This document shows, one piece after another, positions 1 through 7,399 of a stretch of DNA of 12,262 nucleotides. Origin of the DNA: Myxococcales bacterium (GTDB lineage: Bacteria; Myxococcota; Polyangia; Fen-1088); the NCBI GenBank assembly GCA_003155465.1, contig PMCR01000094.1, positions 1-12,262 on the forward strand. Direction: 5' to 3'. The notes under the pieces are model-generated. The model saw only the letters and a list, made by a program, of their open reading frames with translations. It had not been told where the DNA came from and did no database searches. Made by a program: the position numbers and the translations under genes. How positions within the stretch are numbered: position 1 is the stretch's first letter; each line of letters opens with the position of its first letter.

Positions 1-1280
1 TCGTCGTGCCACGGGATCTGCTGGCCCTGATGCTCGCAGTAGAGCGTGTTGGGACTTATCTGGTACATGTACTCGCGGATGTCCTGGTAGGGCATGATGG
101 TCATGCCCATCGACCAGGCCCAGCCGTCGGTCACGAAGAACGGGATATATCCGTAGTTGGTCAGCAGCTCTTTGACTTGCGCCTTGACGTAGTCGATCAA
201 TGTTTTCGACATACGCTCGTTGGTGACGCTCCAGCCGTTCTGGCCCAGCCCAGCCGTGGAGCGGTCCTGAATCGAGAAGTACAGGCCCGGCGCAACCCCG
301 CGCGCTCGGCAGGCGTCAACGAACAGCTTGACCACGTCCACGTGGCCCGCCGCCGGTACCTTGGCATTGCCGACGTCGTAGTCGGTGGTCGCTGAGTCCC
401 AGAGCAGGAAGCCGTCGTGATGCTTGGTGGTGAGAACGGCGAACTTCATCTTGGCTGACACGGCGGCGTCGATCCATTGGCCCGGGTCGAGCTTGGTCGG
501 ATTGAAGAGCGACGGATCCTGGTTGGGCAGGTCCTTGGCCCCATCGTTGGAAAAGGTGTTCATTCCGAAGTGGATGAACATGCCGAATCTGTACTCGGCG
601 AAATCCCGCTTGAGATCTTCGGGATCCCGAATTGCCCCGCCGGTCCCCGTGGCGCCGGCGGTGCCTGGCGCGCCTCCTGACCCCAAGCCGCCTGTACTCG
701 CGCCGCCCGAACCAGCCTTGCCCGCTGCGCCCGCTGTGGCCGCCCCGCCGATTGCGCCGCCGGCTCCGGCACTTCCGGTCGAACCGCCCTTGCCGCCCGC
801 GGCGGTTGAGCTGGCCAAACCGCCCGACCCGCCTGTCCCACTCTGAACACCAGCGGCACCAGACCCATCTGCTCCCGCTCCCCCTTTTCCGCCTGCGCCC
901 GTCCCACCGCCTGGACCAATGCTGCCGCCGATCCCGGTCTGACCGCCTGTGGCGCTGGACCCGCCTGCGGCTGCCGTCGCGCCCCCAGTCCCTTGCGACG
1001 CGCTGAAACCACCCGCGCCCGCCATGCCTGTGCTGGCGCCAGAGCCGGAAGAGCCGGCCTCACTTGCCCCCTGGCCAGCCGCGCCGCTGCTTGCTGCACC
1101 GGTGCCGGTGTTCCCTGCTGCGGCATCAGCCGCGGCATCGGAACCGCCTGAGTTGCAGCCGGCCGGCCATAGGAAGAGTAAGGCCAAGCCAATTCCTGCG
1201 ACTTCTGCCAAGGGCGCTCGGCGATTTCGGCCAGCAGCGGGCCTGGCAGTCGAGAATTGGCTGGTTGGGTGTATGTGCAT
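1..1280 (-). CDS. GH29 alpha-L-fucosidase with lipoprotein-like leader and long Gly-rich linker (3' end outside window)
   Basis: Exo-acting retaining glycosidase expected to release terminal alpha-L-fucose from glycans at the cell surface. Reading from the ATG at 1280 gives 426 visible codons with no stop. Residues 1-41 are a signal peptide ending at a possible lipidated Cys42; the box reads WPAGC, so the -3 residue is Pro, unusual for signal peptidase II. Residues 43-216 are a Gly/Ala/Ser/Thr linker. The catalytic barrel starts near 218 and shows typical GH29 stretches: RFGMFIHFGMNTF, LTTKHHDGFLLWDS (280s-290s), and FFVTDGW, where Asp385 is the likely nucleophile. The acid/base residue and any C-terminal beta domain lie beyond the left edge. 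A GGAAG Shine-Dalgarno stands 6 nt before the ATG, inside a 10-nt stretch identical to that of the GH78 gene. The gene follows GH78 after 122 bp on the same strand. Family assignment is by motif recall; the exact sugar linkage is not known. Confidence 0.88.
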   Translation of the reverse strand, partial: MHIHPTSQFSTARPAAGRNRRAPLAEVAGIGLALLFLWPAGCNSGGSDAAADAAAGNTGTGAASSGAAGQGASEAGSSGSGASTGMAGAGGFSASQGTGGATAAAGGSSATGGQTGIGGSIGPGGGTGAGGKGGAGADGSGAAGVQSGTGGSGGLASSTAAGGKGGSTGSAGAGGAIGGAATAGAAGKAGSGGASTGGLGSGGAPGTAGATGTGGAIRDPEDLKRDFAEYRFGMFIHFGMNTFSNDGAKDLPNQDPSLFNPTKLDPGQWIDAAVSAKMKFAVLTTKHHDGFLLWDSATTDYDVGNAKVPAAGHVDVVKLFVDACRARGVAPGLYFSIQDRSTAGLGQNGWSVTNERMSKTLIDYVKAQVKELLTNYGYIPFFVTDGWAWSMGMTIMPYQDIREYMYQISPNTLYCEHQGQQIPWHD

Positions 1281-1320
1281 GTCGTCTTCCGTGCTGATCG
1301 GCAAGGCGCTACAGCACTAA
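635..1320 (-). repeat. Duplicated leader/linker module, copy A (in front of GH29 domain)
   Basis: The segment includes about 40 bp before the ATG, the signal peptide and the whole low-complexity linker, and it is collinear with the start of the GH78 gene. Shared landmarks in order are the 10-nt GGAAGACGAC directly before the ATG, LAEVAGIGLA, AGCNSGG, GGFSA, GGQT(G/A)IGGS, and AGKAGSGG. The similarity stops where the catalytic domain begins. Boundaries are approximate because the linker is low-complexity. Confidence 0.7.
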
Positions 1321-1402
1321 CGGGGGCACGCTACCGCAGAATTGGGTTCGAAAATCTCACGCAGTGACGAGAAAAGTCGGCCCCACCGAATGGCCGGCAA
1401 AC

Positions 1403-4400
1403 TCAAGGCGCAGCAAAAACGTACTGGCCTGACCCCACCACCAGCACCAGCGCGCCGGTTTGCGCGTTATTCGAAATTACCCCCGGCGCGGTCGCGGCCG
1501 CAGTGCCGCCTTCGGTAACTGCGGCCGGGTTGCTGGTCGGGATGGTGATGGTGGCGGTGGTATTCACCGGGACCGTGACGGACAGCGTAAGGCCGGTGCC
1601 GCTTTGCTGCCAGTTGCTGACGATCAGCCCTCGGATGGAATGGTATTCGGCGTCGACCGAGGCGAGGCCGGTTTGGGGCTGCGGGTGAATGAAGAACTTT
1701 TTGAAACCGGGGCCGGTTGGGTCGGGATTGATGCCGCCCAGGCCGTTGTAGAGCCATTCGTCGGCATGACCGAGCATCGCGTGGTTCTGTGAGTCGGCTG
1801 GGTTGGCGTCCCAGGCTTCTGTCAACGACGTGGCGCCGTGATTGAGTTGGTCGAGGTAGCCCGGCCCAGTGGATTGCTTGAGCATTGAGTAGATCACGTC
1901 GCCCCGGCCAGCCTGCGAAAGCGCGCGGATCAGGTACGCAAAGCCAATGTCGCCAGCTGTGACTTGGTTCTTGGCAGCGGTGACCGCCCCGACCAGGCTG
2001 GACAAGACCGCGGCTTGTTGATTGGTCGGGACCAAGCCGAGGGCGAGCGGCATCGCGTTCGCAGTCTGGCTGTTACGATCATAGGAGCCGCCGGCGGTCA
2101 GAAACTTCGTGTTGTAGGCGTTGGTCGTTGTGGTCAGGGTCGTCTGGAATTGCGTTGCATCAGCCTGGTTGCCCAGGAGTTGCGCGGCCTTCTGCATGAC
2201 CTGCAGATCCTGGCTGTAGATTGCCGTCGCGGTGACACCGGCACTGGTAAGCTGCGAATTTCCGGGCGCGGCAGGGCCGACATCGTACCAGTCGCCCAGG
2301 CCATAGCTGACGATGTTTCCGCTCGCCTTGCCGCCCAGGTAGCTCACGTAGCGTTTCATGTTGGCGTAGTGCTCGTCGAGCGGCGCTCGGTCGCCGTACA
2401 CCTGGTAGAGGTACCAGGGATTGATGACAAAGGCGCTCCCCCATTCCGGTGAATCGCGGAAGTCGCCGCTGAAGACGGTGAACTCCGGCGCGATGTCCGG
2501 GACCAGTCCGCTGCTGGTCTGGGCGTCACGGGCGTCGCGAATGAACTTCTCGTAGAAGGCGGCCACGTCGTAGTTGAACATGATGCTCGGGAAGAGAAGA
2601 TGTGAGGTTTCGAGCCAGCCCAGCTTTTCCCGGTGCGGGCAGTCCGTGATGATGTTTTGCAGGTTGCTGCGCACCGCCGCCAGGATGAGGGCGTGAATTT
2701 TGCTCAGGTCCTGATCCGACGACGTGAACCTGCCGACATTCTCGGCCGAGGCGTAGATGAACTTGCCCGTCAGGCTTGCTATCTGGGGTTTGCCCGGGAA
2801 GCCGGCGGCCTGGTCGGCGGGAACCGCGCCCTCGACTTGGACGTAGCGAAATCCGGTGTACGAGAAGCGCGGGTGCCAGACCTCGGTGCCGCTTCCTTTC
2901 AACGTGTAGGAGAACCAGACTGGGCTGCCCGAACTCGCCTGACTGACCTTTCCTCCGCTCAACAATTCGCCAGGGGTCAGTTTGACGGTAGAGCCGGCGG
3001 TCCCTTGCACGCTCAACTCGGGCCAGCCGGCGAAGTTCTGTCCCAGGTCATAAACGAAAACGCCCGACTGCGGCTGGGTCACCTTTGGTGAGGCGAACTC
3101 CTGCATGACCTTCACCGGCGGCGCGGATCGGGCGACGAGAGAAGGCGCGGTGCCGCTGGCCACGGTGGCCGGTTTCCAAGCGCTTGCAGCGAAGCCGGAC
3201 TTGTCCCAGCCCGCGGGTTCCTGCCGGGCGTCGAAGTCCTCTCCGCCAAAGATGCTGGTGAAGGTGATTGGCCCGGACGCGGTTGTCCACGATGTGTCGC
3301 TCACCACCGCGTCCTTGCTGCCGTCAGTGAATTCCATCTGCAGGCGCAGGATCAGCTTGGGCGATCCGAACGACCCGGTGAACTTGGCGTAGCGGCTGCT
3401 GGTGGGCACGTTGTACATGCCGTTTCCCAACAGGACGCCCATGGCGTTGTTTCCTTGTACCAAGGCCTTGCTCACGTCGTAGGTGACGTAGTGGCAATTC
3501 TTGGTGTAGTTGGTCCAACTTGGTTCCATGACTGCGTCGCTGACGTTGCTGCCGTTGACCCGCAGCTCGAATTGCCCGAGCCCGCATACGGAAACCAGCG
3601 CCCGCGACAGGGTTTTGCTGACGGCAAACTCCTTGCGGAAGATCGGCAACGCGGTTCCCGCCGCGCCGGAAATCCACTGGGCGCCCCAGTCGCTGGCGGC
3701 GAGCAGTCCGACGGTGAACTCCGATGCTGCGCTCCACGCCGAGATCCGCGCTGCCTGATCGCGCACGCGCACCTTCCAGTACGCATGGCTGAGTGAGCTG
3801 AGCGCCTGTCCGGCGTAGACCAGATTGGATTCGGTCGAGGTCACCGGCCCGGTGCTGAGAAGATCGCCCTGGCCGGCGGCTAGCTTGTCCGGCGACGAAG
3901 CCACCAGGACTTCGTAGGTCGACTGGCTGAGGCCGCGCGCCTTGCTGTCGGAGGACTGAAGCTCCCACGCCAAACGCGGAAAGGCAGTTTGGATGCCAAG
4001 CGGCGCATCACGTAGCTCGCAGCGCAGGCGAGTCGGGACGACAGGGCTATCCCCTACGCCCCCTTGCCCACCCAGGCCTGTGCCTCCGGTCCCGCTGATC
4101 CCTGCGCTGGCTCCACCGGTGACGCTCCCCAAGCCGCCTGCTGTCGCACTGCCGCCGGATCCAGCCTTGCCCCCTGCGCCTGCGGCGGCGCCTCCGCTCA
4201 CTAGACCGCCGGCGCCTCCGCCTCCGCCGGAACCGCCCTTGTCGCCTGGGCCTGTCGAGCCAGCCACGCCGCCCGCCCCGCCGGTCCCCACACTGCCGCC
4301 GATCGCGGTCTGACCGCCTGCCGCGCTGGTCCCGCCTGTCGTGCCCCCTGTCCCTCCCGCAGCGCTGAAACCGCCCGCCGCGCTGCCGCCAGAACCAGAA

Positions 4401-4621
4401 GAGCCGCCCTGGTTCGCACCGCCGCCTTCCCCGGCCGAGCCACTGCCTTCTCCCCCGGCGCCCGTGTTTCCGGCTGAGGCATCAGCCGAAGCATTGGCAC
4501 CGCCGGAGTTGCAGCCGGCTGTTCCCAGGCAGATCACGGCCAAGCCGATCCCCGCGACTTCTGCCAGGGCCGCCCGGCGAACTCTGGTGGTCGAAGACTG
4601 GTCGGATCGGTGTGTTTGCAT
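1403..4621 (-). CDS. GH78 alpha-L-rhamnosidase, surface lipoprotein candidate
   Basis: Inverting glycosidase that removes terminal alpha-L-rhamnose; 1072 aa, full length for the family once the linker is discounted. Residues 1-36 are a signal peptide with a lipobox-like LGTAGC, putting the candidate lipidated residue at Cys37. Residues 38-192 are a Gly/Ser/Ala linker. The N-terminal rhamnosidase beta domain begins near 198 (RLRCELRDAPLGIQTAFPRL), followed by a jelly-roll domain (WISGA, FRKEF, NGMYNV). The (alpha/alpha)6 barrel carries DCPHREKLGW with Asp660 and Glu665 (putative general acid), and SLTEAW with Glu935 (putative base), then a C-terminal beta domain. The third acidic site of the Bacillus-type motif is Thr672 here; I recall the same LE-T/Q form in other GH78 branches, so it is probably a subfamily trait. 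GGAAG precedes the ATG. It lies 108 bp after the GH43-like gene and 122 bp before GH29, on the same strand. Confidence 0.94.
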   Translation of the reverse strand: MQTHRSDQSSTTRVRRAALAEVAGIGLAVICLGTAGCNSGGANASADASAGNTGAGGEGSGSAGEGGGANQGGSSGSGGSAAGGFSAAGGTGGTTGGTSAAGGQTAIGGSVGTGGAGGVAGSTGPGDKGGSGGGGGAGGLVSGGAAAGAGGKAGSGGSATAGGLGSVTGGASAGISGTGGTGLGGQGGVGDSPVVPTRLRCELRDAPLGIQTAFPRLAWELQSSDSKARGLSQSTYEVLVASSPDKLAAGQGDLLSTGPVTSTESNLVYAGQALSSLSHAYWKVRVRDQAARISAWSAASEFTVGLLAASDWGAQWISGAAGTALPIFRKEFAVSKTLSRALVSVCGLGQFELRVNGSNVSDAVMEPSWTNYTKNCHYVTYDVSKALVQGNNAMGVLLGNGMYNVPTSSRYAKFTGSFGSPKLILRLQMEFTDGSKDAVVSDTSWTTASGPITFTSIFGGEDFDARQEPAGWDKSGFAASAWKPATVASGTAPSLVARSAPPVKVMQEFASPKVTQPQSGVFVYDLGQNFAGWPELSVQGTAGSTVKLTPGELLSGGKVSQASSGSPVWFSYTLKGSGTEVWHPRFSYTGFRYVQVEGAVPADQAAGFPGKPQIASLTGKFIYASAENVGRFTSSDQDLSKIHALILAAVRSNLQNIITDCPHREKLGWLETSHLLFPSIMFNYDVAAFYEKFIRDARDAQTSSGLVPDIAPEFTVFSGDFRDSPEWGSAFVINPWYLYQVYGDRAPLDEHYANMKRYVSYLGGKASGNIVSYGLGDWYDVGPAAPGNSQLTSAGVTATAIYSQDLQVMQKAAQLLGNQADATQFQTTLTTTTNAYNTKFLTAGGSYDRNSQTANAMPLALGLVPTNQQAAVLSSLVGAVTAAKNQVTAGDIGFAYLIRALSQAGRGDVIYSMLKQSTGPGYLDQLNHGATSLTEAWDANPADSQNHAMLGHADEWLYNGLGGINPDPTGPGFKKFFIHPQPQTGLASVDAEYHSIRGLIVSNWQQSGTGLTLSVTVPVNTTATITIPTSNPAAVTEGGTAAATAPGVISNNAQTGALVLVVGSGQYVFAAP

Positions 4622-4675
4622 GTCGTCTTCCCGGTGGCGCCGGTCGGCGGATCGCCAGGGCGCAACTCTAGCAGG
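4048..4675 (-). repeat. Duplicated leader/linker module, copy B (in front of GH78 domain)
   Basis: Counterpart of the module at the start of the GH29 gene. It covers the linker, the signal peptide, the identical ribosome-binding stretch at 4622-4631 and a looser match further upstream: gatcgccagggcgc here against gatcggcaaggcgc in the other copy. The linker here is about 155 residues against about 174 in copy A, so the copies have diverged by in-frame insertions and deletions as well as substitutions. Confidence 0.7.
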
Positions 4676-4688
4676 GACAGGACGCCGC

Positions 4689-4709
4689 AGGATCGAGTGT
4701 CGAGATCCT
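4689..4709. other. Inverted repeat in the GH43-GH78 gap
   Basis: AGGATC and GATCCT are separated by 9 nt in the 108-bp gap between the two glycosidase genes, with a small TCGA-gtg-TCGA dyad nested in the middle. There is no T-run on either side, so it does not look like a terminator. It could be an operator or an mRNA-processing hairpin. Evidence is limited to the symmetry. Confidence 0.35.
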
Positions 4710-4729
4710 ACGCAATCGCGAGGTCAATG

Positions 4730-6292
4730 CTATCTCCGCCTGTGCCGGCGGGCCGTCACGAACAAGGCGCCGAGCAGCACCCAGCCCCATGTTGATGTCG
4801 GCGTGGACCCGCGGCTGAGCGTGTAGCTGCACCCCGACGAAGCCGTGGCGACCTGCGCTCCCGCGTCTGGCGCACCTGCCGTTCCAGTGGTGCCGCCAGT
4901 GGCGCTGCCCCCGGTTTCCACGGGTGCGCCGCCCGAACCCCCGGTGCCGATGGTGCCCGCGTCGTTGCTGTCGGAAACGCCGCCCGTTGTGACTCTTGCA
5001 TCCGGCGTCGCGGTACTGCCACCGCCGCTGGACGCGCCTCCGGTGCCGGTCAGACCAGCGCCCGCGTCGACGTTCTCGGCGCCGCCGCTGCCCGTCAGCG
5101 GGCCCGTACCCGAGCCGCCGCGTCCGCCTGTAGCAGGCGCGCTTCCTCCGGCTCCACCGGTCGCACCCGCAACACCCGCGCCGCCTGTTCCGGGCGTACC
5201 GCCAGTCTGTATCGAGCCGCCCGTGCTGGTGGAGCCCGCGAGTGCGGTCGATCCCCCAATGACAACAGAGCCCCCCTTGGCAGTTGAGCCCCCCATCCCC
5301 GTGGATCCTCCCGCGCCCGTGGAGCCACCCGTGCCCGTGGAGCCACCCGTGCCCGTGGAGCCACCCGCGCCTGCTGAGCCACCCGCGTCCGTGAAATATC
5401 CATTGGATCCCAGACCGGCTGCGTCTCTAATGACCGTGCCGTGTCGGATGACCGTTCCCGCGGCCCCCGGTATGCTCGCCTTTGCGGACCAGGTGTTCAG
5501 ATCAGAGCTGGTCATGTATTGGCAAGGCACACCCCCTGACTGCGGGTCCACGTACATCTTGTACTTTCCATCGTCCAGTTGGACGATGGCCGGTCCTTCC
5601 ATTCCGGACCCCCATTTTGCCCAGTCGTCCTTGCCCACGAACGTCCAGGGACCGGTAAGGCTCGGGGCGGTCGCATGTTCCAGATATCGTGTCGCTTCGC
5701 TCTTGATGAAGGCGTGGTAGGTGGCACCCAGCTTGGCGACGTAGGTGTCAATGTAGTCCGTCCCAATACCAAGAGCTGTGGGTCCACTCCACGATGTCAA
5801 CTCACTGTTCTGGGCGGTGAAGAAGTACGGCTGGAAATCGGCGTTTCCAGTGTCGATATTGGCGATGACCCTGACCACCCCGCCTTCGACGTACCATTCC
5901 GGCGCCCAGACGCGTGAGACATTCGGCACGCCTGCTTTCACCGTCGTCAAGTCAGTCCAGTGAATCAGGTCCGAGCTGACGGCAATGCCGAAATGGTCCT
6001 CGGGGTTGCAGCAGCTGGCCTTCATGGGGTCGGTGTAGGCGATGTAGTACTTCCCGTCGGTGTACTTCATGATGGTTGGATCGCGGATGTAGGTGGTGTT
6101 GCCACCGAATCCCGTGTCGGACAGGAGCGTGAAGTTGGTCGAGTCGGTCGACGTGTAGATGGATAGCTTCATACCGGCGGCGTCGTCGCCTTTGAAAGTC
6201 GAGAAGATGTAGGTCGTTGCTGCTGCGCGCTGGCTTCCGCCGAGCAGGACAGCGCCCAGCGTGACGAGGACCAGGGATCTTCCTATTTGCAT
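4730..6292 (-). CDS. GH43-like five-bladed propeller glycosidase with Gly-rich linker and MYXO-CTERM-like tail
   Basis: Secreted glycosidase of the GH43-type propeller fold, probably an arabinosidase or xylosidase; the substrate cannot be read from sequence. I start at the ATG at 6292 (520 aa) because AAGGA lies 8 nt upstream and a clean signal peptide follows (MQIGRSLVLV..., predicted cut after about residue 25); upstream in-frame starts at 6310 and 6391 lack these. The catalytic domain spans about 26-300, with candidate residues Asp71 (YIRDP), Asp182 (YIDTY) and Glu232 (GMEGP), and His284 (RHG) in the last blade. Residues 303-485 are a TGGS-type linker that includes 18-bp tandem repeats. 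The end has Gly487-Cys488, a hydrophobic helix at about 499-514 and the basic tail RRHRRR, as in MYXO-CTERM anchors handled by myxosortases. It lies 144 bp after the glycosyltransferase and 108 bp before GH78, on the same strand. Confidence 0.85.
   Translation of the reverse strand: MQIGRSLVLVTLGAVLLGGSQRAAATTYIFSTFKGDDAAGMKLSIYTSTDSTNFTLLSDTGFGGNTTYIRDPTIMKYTDGKYYIAYTDPMKASCCNPEDHFGIAVSSDLIHWTDLTTVKAGVPNVSRVWAPEWYVEGGVVRVIANIDTGNADFQPYFFTAQNSELTSWSGPTALGIGTDYIDTYVAKLGATYHAFIKSEATRYLEHATAPSLTGPWTFVGKDDWAKWGSGMEGPAIVQLDDGKYKMYVDPQSGGVPCQYMTSSDLNTWSAKASIPGAAGTVIRHGTVIRDAAGLGSNGYFTDAGGSAGAGGSTGTGGSTGTGGSTGAGGSTGMGGSTAKGGSVVIGGSTALAGSTSTGGSIQTGGTPGTGGAGVAGATGGAGGSAPATGGRGGSGTGPLTGSGGAENVDAGAGLTGTGGASSGGGSTATPDARVTTGGVSDSNDAGTIGTGGSGGAPVETGGSATGGTTGTAGAPDAGAQVATASSGCSYTLSRGSTPTSTWGWVLLGALFVTARRHRRR
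4733..4834 (-). other. MYXO-CTERM-like C-terminal sorting signal
   Basis: The last 34 residues of the GH43-like protein have the three-part layout of this signal: a Gly-Cys pair (487-488), a roughly 16-residue hydrophobic stretch (TWGWVLLGALFVTA core) and a terminal Arg/His cluster. In known MYXO-CTERM proteins the Cys is the processing and anchoring point and the tail is removed. The spacing between Cys and the helix (about 10 residues) is normal. The helix is short, which lowers confidence a little. Confidence 0.75.
5316..5369. repeat. 18-bp tandem repeat, three units, in the GH43-like linker
   Basis: The unit CCCGTGGAGCCACCCGTG is present at 5316-5333 and 5334-5351 exactly, and at 5352-5369 with one change near the end. 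On the minus strand each unit encodes six residues of the TG(T/A)GGS linker, so gain or loss of a unit keeps the frame. Degenerate units continue on both sides, to about 5285 and 5390. Confidence 0.9.
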
Positions 6293-6374
6293 CGTGTGTG
6301 TCCTTCGCATCTTCGTCGTCGGTGCTCCGGTGGATACTCCTAGAGGGGGCCTGATGAGAGCAAAACGGTCTTCC

Positions 6375-6421
6375 AACTTGCAGCGGCCCAAGGAATTGGC
6401 TTTCCGCTAACTTGCAGCGGC
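6375..6421. repeat. 13-bp direct repeat upstream of the GH43-like gene
   Basis: AACTTGCAGCGGC occurs exactly at 6375-6387 and 6409-6421, 34 bp apart, in the 144-bp gap between the glycosyltransferase stop and the GH43-like start. The intervening DNA holds a small dyad, CCAAGGAATTGG. The position, directly after one gene and upstream of the next, would suit a regulator-binding site for the three glycosidase genes. I see no convincing -35/-10 pair beside it. Confidence 0.5.
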
Positions 6422-6436
6422 AAGGGCGAACAGAGG

Positions 6437-7399
6437 TCAATCGTTGAAGGTGGTCTTTCGGACAATGTAGAGCGGGCGGTGCTTGACCTCGGTGAAGATG
6501 CGGTCGATGTACAGGCCAAGCATCCCCAACGCCAGAATGATCGCGCCTGTGCTGAACCAGACCGATACGATGAGACTGGTCCACCCCATCACAGGAGAGC
6601 CGTGCAGCACCACACGCGCGACGTGCACCACCCCGCCCGCGAAGGCGAGGGTGGACAGCAGCAGCCCCGCGTACACGCACAGCCGCAGCGGCTTGTTCGA
6701 GTGAGCTAGGATGAGGTTGATGGCCAGCTTCATCAGCTTGAAGAAGGTGTAGCCCGACTCACCCCCGGGGCTGCGAACGTGGTTGACGTCGACGTAGGTC
6801 TTGTCGAACCCCGCCCAGGTCAGGAAGCCGCCGTAGAAACGAACCGCCTCGCCCATGCCGTTGATTGCGTCGGCAACCCGCCTTGAGATAAGGCTGAAGT
6901 TCGCCACCGTGCCGTCGTATCGGTAGTCGAGGTCGGCCAAGTAGTTGAAGACCTGGTAGAACAGCCACGAGGACAGGCGCTTGCCCGAGGCGTCGCCGCG
7001 CCGGACTCGGCGCGCCAGAACGCAGTCGTGGCCCTCCTGCGCTTTGGCCCAAAGCTTGGCGATCTCCTCGGGTGGATCCTGAAGGTCGCCGTCCATGACC
7101 ACGATCCACTGTCCGCGCGCGTGTTGCAGACCTGCCGTAATGGCGTGGTGCTGACCGAAGTTGCGACTCAAGGCGATGCCACGCACGCGCGCGTCCTGTC
7201 GGGCGAGGTCCTCGATGATGCTCCACGATTCGTCGGGGCCGCCGTCCTCGACCAGAACGATCTCGAAGCGCGCGACCAGAGGCTCGATGGTGGCCACCAG
7301 CCTGCGATGCAGTTCGCGCAAGAAGGGCGCGCCCCGGTATACGGGCACGACGACTGAGATGTCTATGCGTTCGCTAGAACTTGAAATCGTGGATGGCAT
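6437..7399 (-). CDS. GT2 membrane glycosyltransferase, GtrB/ArnC/DPM1-like
   Basis: Transfers a sugar from a nucleotide donor to a polyprenyl-phosphate carrier at the inner face of the cytoplasmic membrane, by analogy with GtrB, ArnC and dolichol-phosphate mannose synthase. The chosen start at 7399 gives 320 aa, the usual family length; an in-frame GTG at 7465 would add 22 unrelated residues. Seen motifs are VVVPVYRG (17-23), VLVEDGGPDES (48-58), the metal-binding MDGDLQDPPEE (102-112) and RRVRRGD with a downstream SSWLFYQVFNY. Two hydrophobic helices lie at about 239-265 and 272-298 near the C-terminus, followed by the basic stretch HRPLYIVRK typical of the family. The start overlaps the aminotransferase end by 26 nt, so the two are probably translated together. 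The donor could be the WecE-made amino sugar, but the sequence does not prove this. Confidence 0.88.
   Translation of the reverse strand: MPSTISSSSERIDISVVVPVYRGAPFLRELHRRLVATIEPLVARFEIVLVEDGGPDESWSIIEDLARQDARVRGIALSRNFGQHHAITAGLQHARGQWIVVMDGDLQDPPEEIAKLWAKAQEGHDCVLARRVRRGDASGKRLSSWLFYQVFNYLADLDYRYDGTVANFSLISRRVADAINGMGEAVRFYGGFLTWAGFDKTYVDVNHVRSPGGESGYTFFKLMKLAINLILAHSNKPLRLCVYAGLLLSTLAFAGGVVHVARVVLHGSPVMGWTSLIVSVWFSTGAIILALGMLGLYIDRIFTEVKHRPLYIVRKTTFND

Noticed and set aside
560..1192. Minus-strand open frame of 210 codons
   Set aside because: Out of frame with the true GH29 reading frame, which starts at 1280 and carries signal peptide, linker and catalytic motifs.
4845..5720. Long Pro-rich open frame on the plus strand (291 codons), with similar ones at 424-846, 949-1320, 3993-4313 and 4341-4826
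   Set aside because: They lie antisense to Gly/Ala/Ser linkers; GC-rich Gly codons read as Pro/Ala on the other strand and carry no stops. No domain or ribosome site was seen.
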